Positions 1 through 9,963 are shown, numbered from the stretch's first letter. The stretch: 64,000 bases of DNA from Litorilituus lipolyticus (GCF_006439335.1 NZ_SAWY01000021.1:62001-126000), one strand, 5' to 3'. Numbers and translations: made by a program. Notes: a model not told the origin generated them from the sequence alone.

Positions 1-2275
1 TAACATCAACTGTACTAAAGGCGCTATCTAAAAATGAAATAGAAAACTCACTATAGCTTGAATCGCGCCATGTATGCCTTGATGCGTTACCATTGAGAGT
101 AATTGTGGCTTGTGAGGCACTTATAACATCAACATTAACACTATGACCTGAAGGCAAGTTACTTACAGTAAAGTCTGTGCCTTGAGCCAAACTGCCAGTA
201 TTTGCAAAGCTCGCATTTTCAAGTTGAACTGTTAAGGCTGACTCAATAGAGCCATCATTGTCACTACTTTCATGGAATCTATCACCAAAGAACTCAAGTA
301 CCGGTTTATCAATGGCAGCACTAATTTCTTCGTTGGCATTTTCATTAATACCGTAACTTAGAACATTTACGGTCGCGCCATCTTCACTGACTCTTAACTT
401 CAACCAACCATATAAGAAACCTTCGCTAAAAGCGGTAGGGATCCTAATAGCTGCAAAGCCTACTTTACCGTGCCATGCTGTATAGTCAGGTGAAGTAATA
501 ACAGGTGGATATTGGTTTATGTCTGGTCGAACAAACCAATCACCAGAGCTTGATGCAGATATAACATCGCCCTCAGTAAAGCGTTGTACATTATGGCTAC
601 CTGCAGTTGTTAGCATTTCAATCTTATTAATGAAGTTGTTAAATGCAACGCTATCACCATCAAAGTTCAACATATCAATGGCAACATCACCGCCCACTAA
701 TAATGATGAGTAGCCAATTTTGGTTGGTAGCATGTTAACAGACGACCAAGCCGTGTAGGTTTGCTTAGTTAAATTGCCGTAAATCACCTGATAATCATCA
801 GAGAAGTTAATATCGAACGAACCACTCGTTGCATACAGTGCACTTGCACTACCCGTAACAGCGCCATCAAGCAAGGTTAATGAGAATGTTGCGTTATCTG
901 CTTTATCATGCGCTGAGGCATTACCTGTTACATTAATCGTTGCAGTAGTGGCATCAATCACATCAACCGACAAAGACAAGCCTTGCGGTAAGTTTGCAAC
1001 GTTATAATCTAATCCTTTAGTTAATTGACCTGTTTTGCTAAACGTAGCGCCATCAACGGCTTTAATAGTACGTTTATTTATAATGCTACCATCGTTTAAA
1101 TGCGGACTCTCAAGGAAATACTTAAGCTTGTCTAAATCTTCATCTTCTCGTGTACTGTAATTAAACAGCACCCTTGGCCCTAGCGGTTGGGCAACACCAG
1201 TTTGCACTAAATTGTCTTGTTGCCATAAAGTCATGCGTGATGACTCTGCCAGTGCCGCATCCATGCGCGCAGTCTGACCTGCAGTAAACATGGCTTCACA
1301 CGAATTGTAATCCATATGGTTTTGGCTATTTACTAGCTCACCAAAACAGTTATATTGCTCTCCACAGCCTAAGCCACCTGACGTTGCTGGTGTATCATCA
1401 ACAAAATCACCATCACCTGCAGTACAGCCACCATTATCAAAGGTGTGATATAAACCAAGGTAATGGCCTACTTCATGAGTTAATGAAGAGGCTGGTGGTG
1501 AATACTCTAAATATTTACCGTTATAAACAATACGCGCGGTATTTTCATCAGTCATTCCTTGGCTTGGTAACCAAGCCGTACCTGAATTGGTTGTACTTCC
1601 TGCTTTAAGCACCACTTGTATGTATACATTCATATACTGGCTATTATCCCAAGCATATTTTTGAATGTCGGCATCTTTACTGCCATTTAAGGCAAAGCCT
1701 TCTTCATATTGGTGAAAAATCACCCCATTAGTGGTGTTTCCATCAGGATCAATTTGTGCCAAACGAAACTCAATATCCATGCCCGCTTCTATAGCATCAA
1801 ATGGTGAGTCTATGCCTGATTTGTCACTATTAAAATTAGCATTAACTTCGGCTAAACCAGCTTTAACTTTGGCTTCATCGATTATACGCTCAATGGTTGT
1901 ACCATCAGATGCTGTGCCAAAGTAATCATCATCTCCACCATAAACATGGAATACAATAGGAATGACATAACGCGGGTTACCATTGCTTGATGTTTCTACT
2001 TGTGCTGTACGCAATAGTCTTGATAAGCCCGTTGAATTTTGCGCAATTGATTGTTGGATTGATTGTTCAAATTTAACAACTGGATCTTCTTGACCTTTTT
2101 TGGTCATTAAATCAGAAAAATCTTTCATGTCTTGTTCAAATGAACAAGCCACTCCATCAGTATGTTGATGATTTAATGATGTTAAATGAGGTATTTCTTT
2201 ACTATAAGTAGAGAAACTACCAATGCTTAGCGCTAAAACACTGAGCCGAGTAGCTGTTGTTATTATGTTCTTCAA
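1..2275 (-). CDS. Secreted M43 (pappalysin-like) zinc metalloprotease, 3' end cut by window edge
   Basis: The frame stays open from a TTG at 2275 to the window edge (758 codons), so the C-terminus is missing. The TTG start is chosen because an AGAAGG ribosome site lies 8 nt upstream and the first residues form a signal peptide (MKNIITTATRLSVLALSIG); the first in-frame ATG comes well after it. The catalytic motif HEVGHYLGLYH is at about residues 267-277 (zinc ligands H267, H271, H277; catalytic E268). A Met-turn NHMDY around M321 follows, as in M43 peptidases. Two related beta-rich segments of about 80 residues follow, one around bases 860-1060 and one around 1-240, probably substrate- or cell-surface-binding. 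The protein is probably secreted. The fold call is strong; the substrate is unknown. Confidence 0.85.
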   Translation of the reverse strand, partial: MKNIITTATRLSVLALSIGSFSTYSKEIPHLTSLNHQHTDGVACSFEQDMKDFSDLMTKKGQEDPVVKFEQSIQQSIAQNSTGLSRLLRTAQVETSSNGNPRYVIPIVFHVYGGDDDYFGTASDGTTIERIIDEAKVKAGLAEVNANFNSDKSGIDSPFDAIEAGMDIEFRLAQIDPDGNTTNGVIFHQYEEGFALNGSKDADIQKYAWDNSQYMNVYIQVVLKAGSTTNSGTAWLPSQGMTDENTARIVYNGKYLEYSPPASSLTHEVGHYLGLYHTFDNGGCTAGDGDFVDDTPATSGGLGCGEQYNCFGELVNSQNHMDYNSCEAMFTAGQTARMDAALAESSRMTLWQQDNLVQTGVAQPLGPRVLFNYSTREDEDLDKLKYFLESPHLNDGSIINKRTIKAVDGATFSKTGQLTKGLDYNVANLPQGLSLSVDVIDATTATINVTGNASAHDKADNATFSLTLLDGAVTGSASALYATSGSFDINFSDDYQVIYGNLTKQTYTAWSSVNMLPTKIGYSSLLVGGDVAIDMLNFDGDSVAFNNFINKIEMLTTAGSHNVQRFTEGDVISASSSGDWFVRPDINQYPPVITSPDYTAWHGKVGFAAIRIPTAFSEGFLYGWLKLRVSEDGATVNVLSYGINENANEEISAAIDKPVLEFFGDRFHESSDNDGSIESALTVQLENASFANTGSLAQGTDFTVSNLPSGHSVNVDVISASQATITLNGNASRHTWRDSSYSEFSISFLDSAFSTVDV

Positions 2276-2470
2276 AATGACTACCTTCTATTTTTATTAT
2301 TGTATCACTGTAAAAGTGACTGACGATCTTGCGGTTTAAAATTTCACCACCTTTCGATACTATTCGCGATAGAAGCCATATTCAATCCGGTAAAATAACA
2401 ACCTATTACGGATAATTAACCTAAGCTAACATATAGTTAAACAATGAATAAAAACAGGAGAGATATTTTG

Positions 2471-2520
2471 TAACAAACTGATTTACAATGACTTTAACGG
2501 CCATTCAAATCAGTTTGTTA
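2471..2520. other. Perfect 14-bp inverted repeat in an intergenic gap
   Basis: TAACAAACTGATTT at 2471-2484 is matched exactly by its reverse complement at 2507-2520, with a 22-nt spacer. It lies in the 358-bp gap between the PEGA lipoprotein gene (upstream on the minus strand) and the M43 protease gene. No U-run follows on either strand, so it is not a classic intrinsic terminator. It could be an mRNA 3'-end stem or a binding site. Nothing else is recognisable in this gap. Confidence 0.5.
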
Positions 2521-2633
2521 TAGAAGGGAGTCAAATAAAAACCAAGTCATTCTTCGTTGAAAAAGCTAAGTTTCAACAAGAATTCATCAGCGAATGTCAG
2601 CAATTATCATATTCCATTAGCTAACCTTTGGGT

Positions 2634-3683
2634 TTACTTTTTACAAGTGTCCAACGCTGTTCTAGCAACACTGCAACTAAGCAATGCCTCAGGACCTATG
2701 CCAACATACTTTTGTCCAAGTGGTACTTGACCAGAAATTAAGTCTTTATACCATTTAATCCAAGGGTAGTTATAACCATAAGCTTGAGCAGAATGTAGAA
2801 TTAACTTATCTTTGGGCGTTAGCGGTGTTTGTACACCTAAGTTAGGGTAAAACTGTTCAATTACCACATGTAGCCATTCATGAGTCCAAACGCCTGGATC
2901 TGTTGCTAAATACTCATCAATTCTTGCTTTCACGCCAATATCTTTAGGATTGAATTTCACCGTAACATACCCTGTTTGCTTGGTTTCTTTATCTGTTGGG
3001 TCAAGCCATGCTAAACCAAAATAAGGGCTTTTAAAGCTACAATCACCCTGCTCTTCACGCCAGAAAAGAAATACCGTATCGTATTGACCTGCCTTTAAAG
3101 CGCTTAACTCTGCTAGCCCTTGCTCTGCTTCTACCGTATACCACTTGTTTTTAGGGTTGTAAGTTAATTCAACAGGTGTGGTTAAATCTTGACGGTCAAT
3201 TTGCCATTTAACGGTGTTATATGAGAAAGGCTCAATGTGCTCTGTTAAATTATGATTAAAAAAGCTAAAAGCTTCATCAAGATCATTTTCATTAAAGTGT
3301 GTGCTACATTCCCCTGTGCTCGACTTTCCTGTAACGGTTGGCACACCAACAAATAGCGCTTTCCAAACAGCAGGAGCAACTTTATCTTGTGCTGTTAAAT
3401 GCACGTTTTGTGGAGCATCAGTAAGGGTTAGTTGTTTCTTTAAATATTGACGGCTGTTTTCAGTTCCTACCGAGATACTGTATTCACCTGCTTCCATGGT
3501 GAAACTATGTGGCGTTTTTTGCCCAGTATACTCACCATCAATATATATACTGCCTATTTCTTCACTTGTTACTAAAACATTACCACTCATAGGTGCTTGT
3601 TCAGACTCAACAATGCTTGAGCAGGCAGATATACCTAGCAACATTAAACTCGTCAGTATTAACTTTCGATTATGGCTTATCAC
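2634..3683 (-). CDS. PEGA-domain lipoprotein with HExxH motif, putative metallopeptidase
   Basis: The 349-residue protein starts with a type II signal peptide and lipobox (ISAC, lipidated Cys21), so it should be a membrane lipoprotein. A PEGA domain spans about residues 35-95 (GSIYIDGEYTGQKTPHSF core), a fold common in surface-layer or carbohydrate-associated proteins. The C-terminal half contains HEWLH at residues 268-272, a zincin-type HExxH, inside a region resembling no family I can name. Whether it is catalytic is unproven. The start is GTG at 3683, preceded by GAGGAAAGGA. It lies only 24 nt past the terminator hairpin of the TonB receptor gene, so its promoter must overlap that gene's end or it depends on read-through. 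Confidence 0.75.
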   Translation of the reverse strand: MISHNRKLILTSLMLLGISACSSIVESEQAPMSGNVLVTSEEIGSIYIDGEYTGQKTPHSFTMEAGEYSISVGTENSRQYLKKQLTLTDAPQNVHLTAQDKVAPAVWKALFVGVPTVTGKSSTGECSTHFNENDLDEAFSFFNHNLTEHIEPFSYNTVKWQIDRQDLTTPVELTYNPKNKWYTVEAEQGLAELSALKAGQYDTVFLFWREEQGDCSFKSPYFGLAWLDPTDKETKQTGYVTVKFNPKDIGVKARIDEYLATDPGVWTHEWLHVVIEQFYPNLGVQTPLTPKDKLILHSAQAYGYNYPWIKWYKDLISGQVPLGQKYVGIGPEALLSCSVARTALDTCKK

Positions 3684-3707
3684 AATCCTTTCCTCTAAAT
3701 TTCAAAC

Positions 3708-3743
3708 AAAAAAATCCCCGAAGCAAAATTAATTGCTTCGGGG
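3708..3743 (-). terminator. Rho-independent terminator of the TonB-dependent receptor gene
   Basis: An 11-bp GC-rich stem (CCCCGAAGCAA at 3716-3726 pairing with 3733-3743) with a 6-nt loop is followed on the minus strand by a run of seven T. It sits 15 bp past the receptor stop codon and 24 bp before the next gene's GTG. Confidence 0.9.
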
Positions 3744-3757
3744 CTAATCAGTTTATA

Positions 3758-6646
3758 TTAAAACTTATATCGCATTCCTACAGAGAAGCTACGACCATAA
3801 CTTGCTGTGCCAGTGGTATATTGACCTGTGCTTGCACCAGCAGCTAATAGTTCTGTTTTTAACGCATCAACAGTTAAATGCTCTTCAGGATCAAGTAGAT
3901 TATATGCATCAGCAGTAAACTGTAAGTTTTCTGAGAAGTCATATGAAATACCTACGCTTAAGTTCTCCCAGCTCGGGGCTATTGCGGTTTCAGTTCCTAC
4001 GCTGCCAAATGTTTCATACGTCCAATGCCATACTTTACGTGCAGTGTATTCTGAACGATAGTTATAAGCGATATTCGCGCTAAAACCATCAATTTCATAA
4101 AATGCTACAACGTTGACTTGGTGATCAGACAAACCGAAGAAAGGTATTTTTTCTCCTTCACTGTTTGTTTCACCTGACTCTGAGTTATTGTAAGTATAGT
4201 TAGCTGAAACACCGAAACCTTCTAAACTTGCAGGCAAGAATTCATCAAAGGTTTGATACCAAGCTAATTCATAACCACGCATAATAGCTGGGTTTGCTGT
4301 GTCGTTGTATGGTCTGGTTACTTCAAACTCCTGACCTGCAACCATTTCAGTGGTTGTATCATTTTTAATTTGACCAACAAACTCTTTATAGAAAGTTGCA
4401 AAGGCTAAATTACCAGTATCGCTATAATACCACTCAATTGCCGTATCAAATTGATCCGCTGAATATGGTGAAAGTCCCGGATCATTCTCAAACATAGAGC
4501 GAGTTACTTTACCATCTCCACCTTCATCAAGTTCAGGGCTTAAGCTTGTATTAGGCGTTAACTGAGTAAGAAATGGTCGAGAAATCGCTTTAGAAGCCGC
4601 TAAACGAAGCACTAACTCATCAGTTAAATTAATTTTGAAGTTCATGCTAGGTAGCACTTCACTATAATCGCCACCGAACGTTACAAAGCTACGATCTTTC
4701 CAGTTATCATTAGCAAGAGTGCCGTCTGAATTAAATTCTAAGTTGGCAGGATCTCTAGAGTAACCATACGATTCAATATCTGTTTGTACATAGCGAACAC
4801 CCACATCTAACATGTAAGGAAGACCAAATAATTCATCTTCAAATTTAGCTTCGACGTAAGCATGTAAAGTTTCTTCTTTTACACCATAGGTGTTGCCACG
4901 CGAACCATTTAATTGTGGTAATAACTTTTGATGTGCTGCTGGATCAAGCTGTTCGAAGTAACCAAATAAATTATCCATATTAATACTAGGCCAGTAGCTA
5001 GGAACATTTGCTCCATCACCAAAGTTTTCACTAGTACCTGGGTTAATTACGTTACTTGGTAATTGCCACATAGTTTGACCACCAATCTCAACCATTGGAG
5101 CGTCAAAAGATGGATTAACATCATCTATATGATCAAGGGCAAAAATACTTGGAGATTCAGGCCAGAAATATTGACGATCTTTCTCTTGAGAATTGTAACC
5201 TGCACCAAAATATAAGGCAGTTAAAATGCCATCAGATGGCTCCCATGTGCCATCTACAACAAATCTAGATGTACTGTTATCAGTGCTATCACCAAATCTT
5301 CTTGAGTGATGTGCGCCATAGACAGCAGTATCGTCAATCTGTTGAGATAAAACCATATCAGGAATTGACATACCATTATTAAAGTTAATAGCGGCACCAT
5401 CAATACCTGCTCTGACAACAACAAGTCGACCATCGTTATCATTTTTATTTGATGCTTCAGAAACCGCAGCATCAAAGTTCAAAGTTACTTCATCAATGAT
5501 CCAATTTGCATTCAAACCTATTTGATAAGTATCACTTGAACGCGGCACACCCGTTTCTAATAATTCTAATGTTGCATCATTCCAAGCGGCACTATCTAAT
5601 AAACCATCAGGACCTACATTAAAATCAGTATATGTACCACGAGCACTCCATACGTTAGGTAGTACTAAAGTCATTGCTTTAGCGCTATTCTCAACATTAT
5701 ATGAGCTATATAATGCATCAAAATTGATATCTAAATTATCACCTACTAACCATTGTAATGCTAAGGTACCGCCAATACGCTCACGATCTGATTCTGTTCG
5801 TGTAATACGCGGCCAGCTAGGCATACGAAAAACATCGCCCATTGCAGAACCTTCAGGTAATACATCTAAAATACTATCGTCACCATGCAACTCACTGTAT
5901 TCATAGTCATCCCAGTTTGTTGAGCCATAAACATCATAGCGAGTAGTTCTTTTATTATGTACAAACGTTGCTAATGCACCAAAGTTACCATCATTAAAAA
6001 CATCACTTACCACAATAGAGGTTTTCGGGTTAAATGATTCAGCACGCTCGTTATAATCACCTTTAACAGAAACACTTAATGATTTGCCAAGTTCAAGTGG
6101 TTTACGTGAATAGATATTGACCACACCACCAACAGCACCTTCTTGTAAACGAGCTTGTTGTGTTTTGTGTACTTCTATTTTACCTACTAGCTCTGAAGCA
6201 ATAACATCATAGTTAAAGTCACGTGTATTACTATCTGTTGCTAATTGTCGACCATTAAAAGTAGTAATATTGTATTTACCCGACATACCACGAATAGTGA
6301 CACGTTGCCCTTCACCATCAACGCGGGTAACACTTATCCCTGGTACACGCTGCAATGCTTCAGCAACGTTATCATCAGGGAACTTACCGATGTCTTCTGC
6401 AACGATTGCATCTACAATGTTATCTGAAAACTTTTTAATGTTTTGTGCTTCTTTTAAACTACTAACAATACCTGTAACTTCAATAACTTCGATATCTTTT
6501 TCTTTTTTTGCATCAAGTTCTTTTTGCGTGGCTTGCTCAGCCATAGCTGCACCTGAGGCACAACTTAAAAGTAAACATAGCGCAGAAGCAATTGGTGTTA
6601 AGGAGAAATGCTTTTTATTAGAGTTATTTTTATATAATTTACTCAT
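3758..6646 (-). CDS. TonB-dependent outer-membrane receptor, Caulobacter/Xanthomonas CAZyme-associated type
   Basis: The 962-residue protein has a signal peptide (about residues 1-36, ending AAMA). A short linker contains a TonB-box-like IEVIEVTG (52-59). The plug domain (about 65-190) carries the family hallmarks FPDDNVAEALQRVPGISV and VTIRGM. The rest is a long beta-barrel ending in aromatic F (SVGMRYKF), as required for outer-membrane insertion. Length and plug sequence fit the TIGR01782 TonB-Xanth-Caul group, which often imports oligosaccharides and sits near glycosidases. Neighbouring sulfatase, GH97 and GH36 genes support glycan uptake. The ligand cannot be read from sequence. The ATG at 6646 has AAGGGAAG upstream and the gene has its own terminator. 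Confidence 0.93.
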   Translation of the reverse strand: MSKLYKNNSNKKHFSLTPIASALCLLLSCASGAAMAEQATQKELDAKKEKDIEVIEVTGIVSSLKEAQNIKKFSDNIVDAIVAEDIGKFPDDNVAEALQRVPGISVTRVDGEGQRVTIRGMSGKYNITTFNGRQLATDSNTRDFNYDVIASELVGKIEVHKTQQARLQEGAVGGVVNIYSRKPLELGKSLSVSVKGDYNERAESFNPKTSIVVSDVFNDGNFGALATFVHNKRTTRYDVYGSTNWDDYEYSELHGDDSILDVLPEGSAMGDVFRMPSWPRITRTESDRERIGGTLALQWLVGDNLDINFDALYSSYNVENSAKAMTLVLPNVWSARGTYTDFNVGPDGLLDSAAWNDATLELLETGVPRSSDTYQIGLNANWIIDEVTLNFDAAVSEASNKNDNDGRLVVVRAGIDGAAINFNNGMSIPDMVLSQQIDDTAVYGAHHSRRFGDSTDNSTSRFVVDGTWEPSDGILTALYFGAGYNSQEKDRQYFWPESPSIFALDHIDDVNPSFDAPMVEIGGQTMWQLPSNVINPGTSENFGDGANVPSYWPSINMDNLFGYFEQLDPAAHQKLLPQLNGSRGNTYGVKEETLHAYVEAKFEDELFGLPYMLDVGVRYVQTDIESYGYSRDPANLEFNSDGTLANDNWKDRSFVTFGGDYSEVLPSMNFKINLTDELVLRLAASKAISRPFLTQLTPNTSLSPELDEGGDGKVTRSMFENDPGLSPYSADQFDTAIEWYYSDTGNLAFATFYKEFVGQIKNDTTTEMVAGQEFEVTRPYNDTANPAIMRGYELAWYQTFDEFLPASLEGFGVSANYTYNNSESGETNSEGEKIPFFGLSDHQVNVVAFYEIDGFSANIAYNYRSEYTARKVWHWTYETFGSVGTETAIAPSWENLSVGISYDFSENLQFTADAYNLLDPEEHLTVDALKTELLAAGASTGQYTTGTASYGRSFSVGMRYKF

Positions 6647-6993
6647 TTATCTTCCCTTGGAATGTTTCAAAAAATTCCTATTCACGACAAATTTAATCAG
6701 TGAAAAGGTCCGAATAAATACTGAACGGATCGATAAAAATTAACCTCCGAAAAGTTAGATAACTGGTCTTGAAAATTAGTGCTTTGCACTTTTTAAGTGA
6801 TTAATTTGTAACAAGGCAGTTACAAGCGCCTTTAGAAAATGTCTAGCCTTAGCGGCGTGCAGGGAGGATAGATATAAAAAAGCCTAAGATAATACGCTTG
6901 AAATATGATCTTAGGCTTGAAAGCAGTATGAAATTATTTGATTTCAATAATGCTTAATGCAGTGTTATTTTTCGGGAAGTCGTTTTATTTGTG
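6647..6993. other. Intergenic region upstream of the TonB receptor
   Basis: This 347-bp gap holds the sulfatase terminator (6876-6918) and the presumed receptor promoter and leader. A short inverted repeat GTAAC-6-GTTAC occurs near 6810. No ORF with coding character or RNA gene was recognised. Confidence 0.5.
6876..6918 (-). terminator. Rho-independent terminator of the sulfatase gene
   Basis: AAGCCTAAGAT (6880-6890) pairs with ATCTTAGGCTT (6908-6918). On the minus strand the stem is followed by a T-run (from the A-run at 6876-6881). It lies about 75 bp past the sulfatase stop. Confidence 0.85.
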
Positions 6994-8550
6994 CTACTTC
7001 ACATCCGTTACTTTTTTAAAACGAGCATTCTTTAAATGAAACTGTGAGCCCGACAGCTGAGGATATTTCTTTCTTAACTGATCAAATTCTGGGTTAATTG
7101 CTGTATCTCCCCATATACCCAACATGAGTTTTAACCCTTCTTCATTTTCAGGGTATTGTCCTTTATCATCGCTTTGCTCAATCCAATTTGATAGTACGTC
7201 TCTATGTTCCAGTAAAATATCTTGATAACGAGCATCAAGTGCTAAGTTTACAATCTCATGGGGGTCTTTTTCTAAATCGTATAGCTCCTCTACAGGCCTT
7301 GTTGAGGAGAAGTGCTGTGCTTGAATCGCGTTGAGTTGACCTTGCTCGAATAGGTTTTTACTCACTTTCGTCAGTTCCCAATAGTCGCGATAACTCGGCT
7401 GCATACCTGAGCGCTCTGGATGAAAGTTTTTAATGTACTTATATTTGTTAGAACGTACCGAACGAATACGGTCAATAGTAAAATCACAGCGATCTCTCGC
7501 TGAAATGACATACTTTTTACCTTGGTACTGTTCATCAAATAAATCATTACCTTCAAAGTATTCAGGCTTTTCAATATCGGCTAATGCTAACGTGGTAGCA
7601 CTAATATCAAGTAAACTTATTTGCTCATCTCTGACAGTATTCGCCACAATGTTTTGATGATTTTTCCAATAAGCAATAAACGGAACTTTTAAGCCACCAT
7701 CATAAAGAAACTGTTTATGACGAAGTAGTCGCATACCATGATCAGCAAAAAAGAAAATAACAGTATTTTCCAGCTCTCCGTCAGCTTCTAAACGCGCTAG
7801 AATATCTTTTACTTCCCTATCAGTAATTTGTAATGATTCTAAATATTGAGCCCATTCTTCAATAATAATGGGATGTTCAGGGTAGTAAGGCGGTAACTGA
7901 ATTTTATCTCTATCGATAGGAAGCTGAACTTTATCTTTAAATTTGCTGCTAAAAATATGTTTACCACCTTTTAGTTGGATTTGACCAAAGAAAGGTTGGT
8001 TTTTATTTTTACGCTGATTCCAATCAATCTTCACACCTGACTTTCCATAAAGAGGATGCGCCATATAGTCACCTGAATAAAGATCAAAACGATCATAATC
8101 AAAATTATAATCATCTTTACCACTATTAAAGGTAAAGTAGCCATTTTCTTTCATAATTTCAGGTAACGTTTTCACTGAATCAGGTAACGAAATAAGCGAT
8201 TCAGGCGTGCGCGAGCTATGGTGATTATGCACACCTATATTAGTTTGCATTTGCCCTGTCATCATGGCAGAACGCATTGCTGAGCAAACAGGTGCTGGTG
8301 TAATAGCATTCGTAAATTGGCTGCCCTGACTTGCTAACTCATCTAACGTAGGTGTTTTAACAAGTGGCTCACCATAACTACCAAGGTGCGGTGAAATATC
8401 TTCAACATAGATCCATAATATATTCGGTTTTTTCAGCTGCTCGGTATCGGCTGCATTTTCTATCTTATTAAGTTGATTAGCTTCTTGTTTCGCACATCCG
8501 AGCACAAAAAATATCAGTAATGAGATTATTATTTTTTGGAAAATGTTCAT
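6994..8550 (-). CDS. Lipoprotein sulfatase (S1 family, formylglycine-dependent)
   Basis: The 518-residue protein begins with a lipoprotein signal (FFVLGC, Cys19) and then a standard sulfatase fold. The N-terminal metal-binding strand is KPNILWIYVEDISPHLGSYG (41-60). The formylglycine motif is PVCSAMRSAMMTG with C89 as the residue to be modified (C-x-A-x-R form). The second metal site is in the FFFADHGMRL segment. It therefore needs an anaerobic or FGE-type maturase, not seen in this window. It probably removes sulfate esters from a polysaccharide at the cell surface or in the periplasm. The TonB receptor downstream and the GH97/GH36 genes upstream suggest the same glycan. The S1 subfamily and exact substrate are not assigned. 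Confidence 0.9.
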   Translation of the reverse strand: MNIFQKIIISLLIFFVLGCAKQEANQLNKIENAADTEQLKKPNILWIYVEDISPHLGSYGEPLVKTPTLDELASQGSQFTNAITPAPVCSAMRSAMMTGQMQTNIGVHNHHSSRTPESLISLPDSVKTLPEIMKENGYFTFNSGKDDYNFDYDRFDLYSGDYMAHPLYGKSGVKIDWNQRKNKNQPFFGQIQLKGGKHIFSSKFKDKVQLPIDRDKIQLPPYYPEHPIIIEEWAQYLESLQITDREVKDILARLEADGELENTVIFFFADHGMRLLRHKQFLYDGGLKVPFIAYWKNHQNIVANTVRDEQISLLDISATTLALADIEKPEYFEGNDLFDEQYQGKKYVISARDRCDFTIDRIRSVRSNKYKYIKNFHPERSGMQPSYRDYWELTKVSKNLFEQGQLNAIQAQHFSSTRPVEELYDLEKDPHEIVNLALDARYQDILLEHRDVLSNWIEQSDDKGQYPENEEGLKLMLGIWGDTAINPEFDQLRKKYPQLSGSQFHLKNARFKKVTDVK

Positions 8551-8768
8551 GAGTTTCCTTAGTAAAGCCTAATGTTCAAAAGACTACTTATCAAAATTAC
8601 GATTTATTAATAAGATTCGTAGTATGGTAAAACGTTAGTTTTGTTCCGTTAACATGCTTAAAGTAACTCTTTCAAGCAGCTAACTCGGTGAGCTATATTA
8701 TTATGCATCTATGCTCTTTGATGCATACTATTTACTAACTATTCATTCCTAAAAGTTAATGTACAAAG

Positions 8769-9956
8769 CTAAATATTATCTAAGGCATTAGTTAAGTCAG
8801 CAATTAAGTCATCAGCATTTTCTAAGCCAATTGAGACACGCATATTGCTAAGTGATATTCCCATGCGTTTCATATGCTCAGGTGTTTGCTCCACGCTGCA
8901 ACTTATGGCCGGTGCATATATTAAACTTTCATGCCCGCCCCAACTGACGCCTTTTTGAAAAAGTTTAAGGGTATTAAAGAAGTTTTTGATTAATACCAGA
9001 TTATCGGTTTTCAATTTAAAACTAAATAATCCACTAAAGCCTGTCATTTGTTGCCCCGCAAGCAGTGCTTGTTTAAATGAAGCAAGCCCAGGATAAAAGA
9101 CTTCGGCAATCTTTTCGTGATTATCTAAAAACTCCGCAATACGCATGGCACTTTGTTGATGTCTTTCCATTCTAATGGGCAAGGTACGTAAACTTCTTAA
9201 TAACATACTGGCATCATTAGGAGACGATGCAGCACCCAGTAACTCATACTCTTTCATACTAATATTATTGATCAGTGACTGACTACCAATTAATACTCCA
9301 CCAATAATATCGCTATGACCACCAAGGTATTTAGAGCAAGAGTGCATTTCTAAATCAATCCCCAATGCAAGGGGCTTTTGGTATAGAGGCGTTGCCCAAG
9401 TGTTATCGATCATCGTAGCAATATCATGCTCTTTTGCTAATAAACTGATCTGTTTTAAATCTTGTAATGAAAATATCACCGAAGAGGGGCTTTCAAGGTA
9501 TATTAATCTAGTATTAGGTCTTATAGCTTTGGCTATTTCCTCAAGACAGTTACCAGAGACATACGTGACTTCTACTCCCATTTTAGGAACAAGCATATTA
9601 CGAATTAACGTGGCTGTTGGCCCATAAATATTACTTACCGTAATTAAATGGTCACCTTGAGATAAAAAGTGCAATATGCCAGCTGACACTGCAGCCATAC
9701 CAGAAGAGAATAATTTTGCTCTTTCACCACCTGCCAGCAAAGCTAATTTGCCCTCAGTGTATTGTACCGTTGGATTATTACCTCGCGTGTATATAACGCT
9801 ATTCTCTTTATCTGCAAACGCCTGTTCAAGCGCTTCCCAACTGTCAAAGGTAAAAAGAGAGTTTTGATAAACTGGTGGAACTACCGCGCCATAAGGGTCG
9901 CTATTATCATCACCATCGAATACTAGTCCTGTTTCTATATGTTGCTTTTTTATCAT
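8769..9956 (-). CDS. Trans-sulfuration PLP enzyme, cystathionine beta-lyase-like C-S lyase
   Basis: This is a Cys/Met-metabolism PLP-family enzyme of 395 residues from ATG 9956. That start follows the preceding stop by 7 nt and is favoured over an upstream in-frame codon at 10025, which would lie inside the transporter gene. The PLP lysine is in HSCSKYLGGHSD (about K209, close to K210 of E. coli MetC). DNTWATPL and SWGGHESLI resemble cystathionine beta-lyase. The cysteine typical of methionine gamma-lyase (YGC) is replaced by proline (IYGPT), which argues against a classic MdeA. It would cleave C-S bonds of cystathionine or related thiols in the cytoplasm. It is the third gene of a GH97-nhaC-lyase operon, coupled to the transporter. 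Confidence 0.85.
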   Translation of the reverse strand: MIKKQHIETGLVFDGDDNSDPYGAVVPPVYQNSLFTFDSWEALEQAFADKENSVIYTRGNNPTVQYTEGKLALLAGGERAKLFSSGMAAVSAGILHFLSQGDHLITVSNIYGPTATLIRNMLVPKMGVEVTYVSGNCLEEIAKAIRPNTRLIYLESPSSVIFSLQDLKQISLLAKEHDIATMIDNTWATPLYQKPLALGIDLEMHSCSKYLGGHSDIIGGVLIGSQSLINNISMKEYELLGAASSPNDASMLLRSLRTLPIRMERHQQSAMRIAEFLDNHEKIAEVFYPGLASFKQALLAGQQMTGFSGLFSFKLKTDNLVLIKNFFNTLKLFQKGVSWGGHESLIYAPAISCSVEQTPEHMKRMGISLSNMRVSIGLENADDLIADLTNALDNI

Positions 9957-9963
9957 CCTAATA

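Noticed and set aside
6270..6743. 157-codon plus-strand ORF antisense to the TonB receptor start
   Set aside because: It mirrors the plug-domain and signal-peptide coding sequence, has no family resemblance and no credible SD.
8769..9956. Methionine gamma-lyase assignment
   Set aside because: The characteristic active-site cysteine after YG is proline here, while other motifs resemble cystathionine beta-lyase.
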